Shown here piece after piece: positions 26,155 through 34,100 of a stretch of 64,000 nucleotides of DNA. The position numbers and the translations under genes are program-made. A model generated the notes under the pieces. That model was given only the letters and a program-made list of their open reading frames with translations. It did not search any database and had not been told where the DNA came from. Within the stretch, counting starts at the first letter, position 1; every line of letters begins with the position of its first letter. The DNA comes from Arthrobacter sp. HY1533 (GTDB lineage: Bacteria; Actinomycetota; Actinomycetes; Actinomycetales; Micrococcaceae). Location: assembly GCF_027568515.1 (NCBI RefSeq), contig NZ_JANKZF010000014.1, positions 1 to 64,000 on the forward strand. Reading direction: 5' to 3'.

Positions 26155-29100
26155 CTACGGTGTGCAGGCCGTGTCCGCCGGGCGGGTGGCGGGGGCGAAA
26201 CCGGTGGCTGCCGTCCCGCCAGTGCCATAGACGCGCATCTCGGCGGCCGCGGCGAACTGCAGCCCATTGATGGCGTTGTTGGCCTGGAACTTCACAAACT
26301 TGGCCGCAACGGCCGGGAACGTGATGTTTTGCATGGCCGTGGTGTCCGCCAGGTTTCCGGTGGCCGCCTGGGTCCAGGTGGTGCCGTCCATGGAGGTGAA
26401 GACGGTGTAGCCCTTCACCTTGCCGTTCTGGCCGCCGGACTGGCGCCCCTGGTAGCCAAAGCCGCTGACCGTGTAGGCGCCGTTGAGGTTCAGCTGCACC
26501 CAGTGGGGGTAGTTGGTGATGGTGGGGTCGTACTGGGTGTGCCAGATGCTGCCCAGGTCCCCGTCCAGCACATTGGCCACGGGTCCCTCACCGGGGCCGG
26601 AGTCCAGGTTCTGCGAGTCCGCGCTGGCCGTCATGGCCGAGGTCGGGACCATGGCCGCGGTGGCCACGTGCAGATTTGAATCCGAATCCACGCTCTTGGT
26701 GGCGCACTCGTTGAAGTAGACGGCCGCGGGGTGGATCACTGCCGTGGTGCCGGCGGCCCCGGCCGGCGCGGTGATGAGCCAGGTGGTGGTGGCCGTGGCA
26801 CCAGGCTTGAGCGTGCCCACCAGGTTGCCGTCCTTGGTGGCGACCTGGGCCGACCAGCCGGCGGGCAGGGTGCCCAGCGACATGGCCACATTCGTGGCGT
26901 CAGTGCTCTCATTGTTCGTGAACGTGGTCACGTAGCTGTTGCTGGTGCCCGGGTTCAGGTCCGCGTTGGCGGGCCCTGCCACGGAGGCGCAGGAGGCCCC
27001 TCCGGTGACGGCACCGAGATCGGTCACCGTGAAGTCGTCGATCACGAAGTCGGCCCCGTTGGCGGAGCCGGTCTTGCGCAGGCCCACCCAGTTGTCGCCG
27101 CAGCCGGCCGTGAAGGTCCGCGAGTAACTTGCGGTGTCCAGCGCCGGCGCCATGGCTTCGGCCTTGAGGTCCTTCGAGGCCAGCTTTCCGCCGACCACGG
27201 TGTCCGCGCCTGTGACCCACTGCCACTGGCCGGCCACGTTGGTCTGGTACTTGAAGGACACCGTGTAGGAGTGGCCCGCCGTGAAGGGAACCGTTGCCGG
27301 AACTGTCCTGTACACCAGTCCCGTGTTTTCCTCATGCGACTTTAGGGAGGAGTCCCCGTTGAGGACGTCATCCACTGCCTGGCCGTTGAGGGTGCCGGAG
27401 TTGTAGGGGCTGTAGGTGTTCTTCCATTCCTTTTGGGAGTAGGGGGCGTGCAGGATGCTGACGCTGGTGCGGGGGTCGGTGGATCCGCCGGCGTCGCCCT
27501 TCATGAAAGGACCCCAGCCGGGCTGGTTGCCCTCGAAGTTGGCACTGGCCACGAGCTTTCCGGGGCTGTTCGCCGCAACTGCCACCGGCGTCGTGGTGTC
27601 TTCCATGATGCGTACATCATCCAGTGTCACCGCGGCGTCGCCGGCCACTGCGCTGATGGACACGTCCACTTTTTGGTTGACTGGGGCGGTGAACTGCACC
27701 GATGCCCGCTGTGAGTAGCTGCCCTGCTTGGCATCGGCGGCCACCTGGTTCTTCGCCGGGGTGATGTCGAAGGTGTTGGACGCACTCAGGTCCTTGCCTG
27801 TGACGCTGAGTGTGACGGCCCGGCGGCTGCCGGCGGCGATCTCGACGTTGGCGCTGAGCGTGTACGTCTTGCCCTTGTCGAGCTTCTTGACGTTCTGGGA
27901 GATGGACGACGCCGAGGTCCCCAGGACAGCCACGTTGTCACCAATGGCGGTGCGTGCCACGGCGGCGCCGCCTGTGGCGTTCCAGGCGTCCAGGTTGCCG
28001 GCGTTGAAGCCGGGATCCACCAGCGGGGAGCCGTCGCCGTAGTTGGCGTTCTTGTTCACGGGCTGGTTGCCGTTGGGTGCCAGCACGTAGGCCACTGCCT
28101 TGTCCCCGGTCAGCGTGACGGTGCCGTTGTTGTTGATGACATCGGCGACCTTGGTGCGCCCCTGGTCGGTGAGCTTGTACAGCGTGAAGTTGCGCTTGCC
28201 CGCAAACTGGCTGGTCAGCGTGAAGGTGGTGGTGCCGCCGGCCGCCGAGTAGAAGTACATCTTGTTGGCGTCGGTGGGGGAGGTGGTCTTGGAGTTGTTG
28301 GCCGCATCCTGCCAGGGCAGCAGGTAAGTGCCGCCGTCCAGGACAACGGCGTTGCCCATGGTGATCTGGCGTTGGCCGTTGACCATGTTGATGGCCACCC
28401 CGTCCGTCAGTGTTGCTGACTTGCCAATGTCCCAGTTGGTGACTTCAAAGTGCTGGATGAACTTGGTGGGCAGGTTGTTGACCCAGATGTTGTTGTAGAA
28501 CGCATTGAAGTCGTCCTGGCCCGTCCATCCTTCGAAGTCCTTGAGCTGGGCGCCGCCCAGGAGGGGATCGGTGTTCCAGACATCACGCTGGGTGTTGGCG
28601 ATGAACCTGGCAATGTTGGAGTTGATGCCCTTGTTCGTGGCGCCTCCGTAGTTCTTGTCATTGGCCCAGTGCGACCAGATGGAGTTGCCCTCGAACTTGT
28701 AGGCCCACTCGCTGGCCACCTCGAAGCCCATGGCGCGCAGCCCGGTGGCGAGCTGGTCGGCCAGCCATCCGCTGGAGTAGTAGGCGTCAATGTAGACAGT
28801 CTTGATGCCGGGGGCTTCCTTGCGGAGCTCGGCGAAGCGGTCCAGGATGGCCCCGGTGCCCAGGTCCTTGCGTTGGTCGATGTGGTAGGACTGGTTCAGC
28901 CAGTCCCAGCCGTTGACCTGCCCGGAGATCATGCCTTCGCTGAAGCTCTTGGCCTGCGGGTAGGCCTCGGTCACGTTGACGTGGACCGCCACATCGGCGT
29001 TGTAGTCTGCGCCCTTGGCGGCCAGGGTATTGAGGTCCGCCAGGCCGCCGGCCCGGGTGTTGTAGTCCCCGCCGTAGTCCGGGTGGCCGGAGTCGTGGCC

Positions 29101-30750
29101 CTCATTCGCGTAGCCCTTTTCCAGGACCCACTGGCCAAGATCGTCCGTGGACTGGGAAATCCGCTTGACGTTGTCAAGGGTCTTCAGGAACGGGTTGGTG
29201 GCCTCGGAGGCGAAGTTGAACGGGATGTGCTGGACCACTCGCTCCGGGACCCTGTTGGCGCCCAGGGGCTCGGTCATGGCTGTCCGGTACGCCATGGCGC
29301 CGTCCTCCCAGGTGACCTTGCCGTCTGCGTTGGCGTCGGCGGAAAGGACCACTGTGGTCTTGGGCAGCGTGTAGAACTGCACGCGGGGATCGGTGGCACC
29401 CTTGGCTGCGTAAGTGTAGTTGCCCACTGACAGTTCGGCGCGCTTGGCGCCGTTGCCAGCGTCGAGGATCCGGGACTGCAGGCGCGTGTTCCAGTTGGTG
29501 TTGGAATCCTGGGCGGAGTCGTCCGTGGCATTCGTCATGAGCCCGGCGGAGAGCTGGGAGTTGCTGACAAAACCGTAGGGGGTGCCGACGTCGGCCGGGT
29601 CAAGCTTGGTGCTGCCGGTGACGGAGGTGAACTGGTCGGCAGTGGTGGTGGAGTCGGTGGAAATCTTGGTCCGGGCAAGCTGTGCCGCGGCATCGCTGGA
29701 ATCGACAGACACCAGGGACTGGTTGGGGATTGCCAACTGGTCAAGTGTCGTGGCGGCGCTTCCAGAAATCTTGGTGACCGCGAACTCCACCGTGTTGGCG
29801 GCGGTTGCCGTGATGGCCGATTCGATGGTCAGGTTCGGGAAATCGGCAAACGTGGACGTGTAGTTGGCCGTTGCGCCAGCGGAGGTCATGGTGGTGGTTG
29901 CCGCGTAGTTCTTGCCGTTGAGGGTGAAGTTCACCAGCTTGTCGGCCTGGCCTGCCAGGGCCTTGCCGCCGAGCGTGTAGGAGATGACCTGCGGGAATTC
30001 CTTGCCCACCGCAACGGAGAGGCCCTTGCCGTTGGTGATGGTGATGGGCGTTGCCGGATCGGCCGGGGGCGCTGGCGGAACGGGCGCGGGGGTCGTGTCA
30101 CCGGTGGCTCGCACGCGCAGTTCCGAGGCGGAGACGTTGTTGCTGCCGTTGACGGTGCTGTCGGCCTCGAATTTCACGTAGCGGGCCTTGACCGGGTTGT
30201 CGAAGAGGATGGTCTGGACCTGGGTGTTTGAGGCAGGCTGGGCCAAGCTGCCCGCCGCGACGGGTGCACCCCAGTCGCCGGCCGGGTTGCTTGCCACGGT
30301 GCGGTCGTCGGTGACGAAGACCTTGAAGTTTTTGACGGGGCCGTTGGCCTGGTTCTTGACCGAGTAGTCCAGTCCCGTGAGGGTGAAGGACCCGCCAGCG
30401 TCCCAGGAGATCCAGTGCGGCAGGGGATCGGCCACGCCGACGCCGTCCACCACCTTGTAGGCGACTGTCCATTGCGAGGCGTAGTCGTTGTCGAAGGCCC
30501 CGGCAGCCGTGCCGTCCAGGGCGGGCGGGGCGGGGTACGCCGGCGACTGCGAGTCGGTGCCCATGAGCGTGTACTGCGACGGCGTGACGGGCGTGCCCGA
30601 GGGGTCCGGTGCAGCCTGTGCGGTGGCCCCCATGCCAACGCTGAGGCCTGCAAGGAGCGCCACTGTGGCTGCCGTTGCAATGGTTTTGTGAAAAGCCCGG
30701 CCATTGTGGGCCGGAGTTGGCCGTTGGCTGGGTGTGGTGGGTGGAATCAC
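26155..30750 (-). CDS. Secreted GH101 endo-alpha-N-acetylgalactosaminidase with terminal discoidin-like domains
   Basis: GTG 30750 (AAGGA 7 nt upstream) gives 1531 residues. A signal peptide ends near AQA46. An F5/8-type (CBM32-like) domain spans about 50-220, then the GH101 core with super-sandwich and TIM barrel. The candidate nucleophile is D655 (TVYIDAYYSSGW) and the acid/base E681 (ASEWAYKFEG). Beta-rich modules follow, including an NEW3-like stretch with CASVAGPANADLNPGTSNSY, and a final F5/8 domain (about 1390-1510; DGDLGSIWHTQY, PHWVQLNL). GH101 enzymes release Gal-beta-1,3-GalNAc (core 1) from Ser/Thr. There is no LPXTG-like anchor, so it is probably released into the medium. The open frame extends 107 codons upstream through a repeat, which I reject. 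Confidence 0.9.
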   Translation of the reverse strand: MIPPTTPSQRPTPAHNGRAFHKTIATAATVALLAGLSVGMGATAQAAPDPSGTPVTPSQYTLMGTDSQSPAYPAPPALDGTAAGAFDNDYASQWTVAYKVVDGVGVADPLPHWISWDAGGSFTLTGLDYSVKNQANGPVKNFKVFVTDDRTVASNPAGDWGAPVAAGSLAQPASNTQVQTILFDNPVKARYVKFEADSTVNGSNNVSASELRVRATGDTTPAPVPPAPPADPATPITITNGKGLSVAVGKEFPQVISYTLGGKALAGQADKLVNFTLNGKNYAATTTMTSAGATANYTSTFADFPNLTIESAITATAANTVEFAVTKISGSAATTLDQLAIPNQSLVSVDSSDAAAQLARTKISTDSTTTADQFTSVTGSTKLDPADVGTPYGFVSNSQLSAGLMTNATDDSAQDSNTNWNTRLQSRILDAGNGAKRAELSVGNYTYAAKGATDPRVQFYTLPKTTVVLSADANADGKVTWEDGAMAYRTAMTEPLGANRVPERVVQHIPFNFASEATNPFLKTLDNVKRISQSTDDLGQWVLEKGYANEGHDSGHPDYGGDYNTRAGGLADLNTLAAKGADYNADVAVHVNVTEAYPQAKSFSEGMISGQVNGWDWLNQSYHIDQRKDLGTGAILDRFAELRKEAPGIKTVYIDAYYSSGWLADQLATGLRAMGFEVASEWAYKFEGNSIWSHWANDKNYGGATNKGINSNIARFIANTQRDVWNTDPLLGGAQLKDFEGWTGQDDFNAFYNNIWVNNLPTKFIQHFEVTNWDIGKSATLTDGVAINMVNGQRQITMGNAVVLDGGTYLLPWQDAANNSKTTSPTDANKMYFYSAAGGTTTFTLTSQFAGKRNFTLYKLTDQGRTKVADVINNNGTVTLTGDKAVAYVLAPNGNQPVNKNANYGDGSPLVDPGFNAGNLDAWNATGGAAVARTAIGDNVAVLGTSASSISQNVKKLDKGKTYTLSANVEIAAGSRRAVTLSVTGKDLSASNTFDITPAKNQVAADAKQGSYSQRASVQFTAPVNQKVDVSISAVAGDAAVTLDDVRIMEDTTTPVAVAANSPGKLVASANFEGNQPGWGPFMKGDAGGSTDPRTSVSILHAPYSQKEWKNTYSPYNSGTLNGQAVDDVLNGDSSLKSHEENTGLVYRTVPATVPFTAGHSYTVSFKYQTNVAGQWQWVTGADTVVGGKLASKDLKAEAMAPALDTASYSRTFTAGCGDNWVGLRKTGSANGADFVIDDFTVTDLGAVTGGASCASVAGPANADLNPGTSNSYVTTFTNNESTDATNVAMSLGTLPAGWSAQVATKDGNLVGTLKPGATATTTWLITAPAGAAGTTAVIHPAAVYFNECATKSVDSDSNLHVATAAMVPTSAMTASADSQNLDSGPGEGPVANVLDGDLGSIWHTQYDPTITNYPHWVQLNLNGAYTVSGFGYQGRQSGGQNGKVKGYTVFTSMDGTTWTQAATGNLADTTAMQNITFPAVAAKFVKFQANNAINGLQFAAAAEMRVYGTGGTAATGFAPATRPADTACTP

Positions 30751-30838
30751 TTGAATGTCCTTGGGTTCAGGGGATTGGACGTGTGAATGGGGCTCAGAGC
30801 GGCCGGCGCGCAGCTTGACGCAAGCGGCGGACGGTGAG

Positions 30839-30852
30839 TGTGATCCATAACA
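30839..30852 (-). promoter_or_regulatory. Palindromic operator-like motif upstream of GH101 (1531 aa)
   Basis: TGTGATCCATAACA, 89 bp before the start codon, is 13/14 identical to the perfect-armed TGTTATCCATAACA in front of the second GH101 gene. In both places a GTATC follows a few bases later on the plus strand. Confidence 0.55.
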
Positions 30853-30967
30853 TTTTGAGTATCCGCCCGCGTGATTCAAATTACAAGGGTTCGACGGAAG
30901 GTTCATGGAAGCTGCTGCGGTCAGCGGGGTCCGGGTGTGCGCGAGGTTTAGCGACTGCCCCGGGACC

Positions 30968-31023
30968 CCGGTGATCGAGCTTGTCGAGATCCGGTGCTGG
31001 ATTTCGACAAGCTCAATCACCGG
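30968..31023. repeat. Palindromic GATTGAGC-family repeat, complete copy
   Basis: Two 25-bp arms (30968-30992 and 30999-31023) are inverted copies with two G-T type differences, around a 6-nt loop. The arm core is GAGCTTGTCGARATCC. A partial further copy (AGGCTCGACCACC) follows to 31040. Same family as 53702-53847 and 15458-15482. Confidence 0.8.
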
Positions 31024-31040
31024 GAACAGGCTCGACCACC

Positions 31041-31092
31041 AAAAAAGGGCGCCGGGCTTGAATTTCTTCAAGTCCGGCGCCCTTGCTTTTTT
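31041..31092. terminator. Bidirectional Rho-independent terminator of the wall-anchored GH101 gene
   Basis: Arms 31045-31062 and 31067-31084 pair over 18 bp with one G-T (AAGGGCGCCGG outer end) and a TTTC loop. An A6 run on the left and a T6 run on the right make it functional in both directions. On the minus strand it ends the 31116-36524 gene. Confidence 0.85.
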
Positions 31093-31115
31093 GGGCTTAT
31101 TGCCCGGGGTGGTGG

Positions 31116-34100
31116 CTAGCCGTGCGTGCGTCGGCGGCGGACCAGGATGGTTGCCGCGCCTCCGAACAGGGCCAGCAGTGCGATGGCGAGGATCGGCAGG
31201 ACGCCGTTGGCGCCGGTGCTGGCCAGGTCATCTGCCGATGCCGCCGTGGTGGCAGCTCCCGCGGTGGCGGGCTGGCTGGCGGTGCCGCCGGTGACCGTCA
31301 GCGCGATGCTGAACTTGGCCGGCTTGCCGTCGGTGCCGGTGCCTGCAATGACCACCGTGTGCTTGCCTGCCGGTACATTGGCGGGCAGCTTGGCGGTCAA
31401 GGTGACTGAACCGTCCTTGGCGACTACCGCTGTGCCCAGCAGGACAGGCTTGGAGTGCAGCGTGAACGTGGCCTTCGTGCCGGGCTTGAAGTTCTTGCCG
31501 GTGATGGTCAGTTCCCCGCCCGGTGCCACGGTGGTGGCACTGATGCTGCCGCCGGCAGCACCGGTGGGAGCCGTCGACGCCGTCGCGCTGGCGCTCGGCG
31601 AGGCCGAGGCTGTGGCCGAAGCAGTTGCACTCGGGGTGGCCGAAGCCGTTGCCGAAGGCGTCGCGCTCGGCGTTGCCGAGGGCGTTGCGCTGGGCGTTGC
31701 CGACGGTGTGGCCGAGGGCGTTGCTGACGGGGTTGCCGACGGCGTAGCGCTCGGTGTGGCCGAAGGCGTGGCCGTGGGTGTGGCGGTCGGAACCGTGGTG
31801 CCGCAGCTGAACTTGGCATCTGCCCAGTCAGCCCACTCGTCACCGTTCAGCCCGCCGACTTTGATCTTGGCAACGTTCAGGTCGATGTAGCGGACACCCG
31901 TCACATCGGCGGTGAACTTGTAGCCAGCGTCGTCCACGGTCAGTTCGGGGGAGGTGGCAAGGTTCTTGCCATCGCCCACAGCCGTGAACACCACGTGGCC
32001 GCGGTGCGCCTTGGGCAGCTTCGCGTCGTCAATGCCAACAACGGCACTGAAGCTGGTGCACTGGGCGCCGAGGTAGAAGCGGATGCTGGAATCGGCGTGC
32101 ACGCCAAGACCCTTGGGGTAGGTCTTGGCGTCGATGATGATGGCAGCGCCGTCACCCTTGCCGTTTTCACCGTTGTTCAGGTCCCGTTCAACCGGGCCCC
32201 ACTCGTTCACGGGGGTGCCCACAAACTCAAGGTCGCTGGCGAAGCTGTCCTTCGTGGGTGCGGGCGGCGGGGCACCGACCGTGCTGATGGCAACGGAGCC
32301 CGTGGCTGCCTTGCTGTTCTTGTCGGTGCCTGCAACGTTGATGGTTCCTGCCCCCAGGGCGGCATCGGCTGCCACCTTGTAGGTGTACGTTGCAATGCCT
32401 TCTGCATTGGCCGTGGCCTTGCCCAGTTCGGTGTTGCCGAGTGAGAACGTGGCCTCGGTGGCTGCCTTCAGCTCGCCAACGGTGACCGTGTAGGACTTGC
32501 CCTGCTCCAGCGGGCCCGCGGGGTTGATGGCCGGGGCCAACGCCAGTGCAGGCGCATCGTCGGAGCAAATGAACTTGGCATCGGCCCAGTCGGCCCAGTC
32601 GTTGCCGTTGAGGTCCGCGGTGGGGTCAACCACCAGTTCCACGTAACGTGAACCCTTCAGGTCCACGTTGATGGGCAGCGCGGCAGAGGTTGCCGTGAGC
32701 AGGCCGGAGTTGTAGATCTCATTTCCGTCCCCGAGGATCTTGAAGATCACCGAGCCGCGGGTGGCCTGCTTGTCGTCAATGCCGATGACTGCCTTGAACG
32801 CGCTGCACTGGGAACCAACAAAGTACTTGATGTTGGAGGGTGCGTGGACGCCCAGGCCCTTGGCGTAGAGCTGGTTGTCCAGCATGATGCCCTGGCCGTC
32901 CTTCTCGCCCTGTTCTCCGTTGTTGAAGTCCTTCTCGGCGGGTCCCCATCCGTTGGTGGGGGTGCCGATCCACTGCATGTCGGAGGCGAAGGTGTCCTTG
33001 GTGGGCGGGTTGGGCATGGTGTAAACACCCAGTGTCGCCTCGGCCGTGCGGGAACCAACCGGGGCAACCGTGGTGGTGTACGTGGACTTGGCCTTGATGG
33101 TGTAGTTGCCATCGGCTGTTGCCGGGGCATCCACTGCCCACTTGGTGACCAGCTTGCCGCCGGGTGCCAGCGTTGCCGCGGTGTTGGCCGTGGTGGCCGT
33201 GGCAGTCCAGCCCTCGGGCAGTTCCAGGCTCACCTTGGCGTTCGAGACGCCGGCGGGCTCGTTGGAGACCAGCGTGGTGGTGAACTCGTTCGGTGCATCC
33301 TGCTCAATGATGGGTCCGGTCTGTCCCAGCGACAGCTGCGCACAGGCGGGGGTGTTGGTGGATGCGCCGAGGTCGCGGATCAGCAGGTTGTCCAGCGAGA
33401 AGTCCGTGGCAACGGAACCGTTGCGCAGCAGGCCAACGTAGCTGTCGCCACAGGCAGATGCGGTGAAGTTCTGCACCCAGCGGGTGGTCTCCTGCTTCAT
33501 GGGGATGGGCGTGGACTGGGTCTGGACCGCACCGGCTGCGCCGTCGTAGCCGCCAACCCAGGTGTATTCGTTGGCCTTGGAGGCCTGGTAGTCGAAGGAG
33601 ATTTCGTAGTCGCGGCCCGGCTTGAAGGCCATGGTGGCGGGGGTGGTCCGGTAGGCCAGTCCGCTGTTTTCCTCATGTGAGAGCAGGCTGAACTTGCCGT
33701 CAAGGACGTTGTCCGTCAGCTTGCCGTTCCAGCCCTTCTGCGTGTACGGGGCGTGGATCGGTGCCAGGTGCGTGCGCGGGTCGGTCTTGCCGCCGGCATT
33801 GCCCTTCACAAACGGGCCCCAGCCCTGGTCCACGTTCTCGAAGTCCTCGGCCAGCACCACGCCGGCGGGGGCGCCGTCCACCACATCGGCGGCGGTGACG
33901 TGCTGGGTCTTGACGACGCGGAAGTCATCAATCAGCACGGCCGTCGCCCCGGCGGGGGCGGAGAAGGTGACAGTCGGCCTGTCGCCGTCGTTCTTCACAT
34001 CGATCAGCACACGCACACGCTGGGTGAAGGTGCTGTTCTTCTGGTCCGCAGCCACCGTGTTGAACAGTGCCGAGGAGTTGGTGGTGTTCGTGACGGCGGG

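Noticed and set aside
26155-31071. The open frame of the first GH101 gene extends 107 codons further upstream, to 31071.
   Set aside because: That stretch runs through the palindromic repeat and part of a terminator, lacks a ribosome site, and would place the signal peptide in the middle. GTG 30750 has AAGGA at good distance.
31600-31797. Possible microsatellite or assembly artefact.
   Set aside because: The units are degenerate at DNA level but keep the SATP reading frame and link two folded domains, so it is a coding linker.
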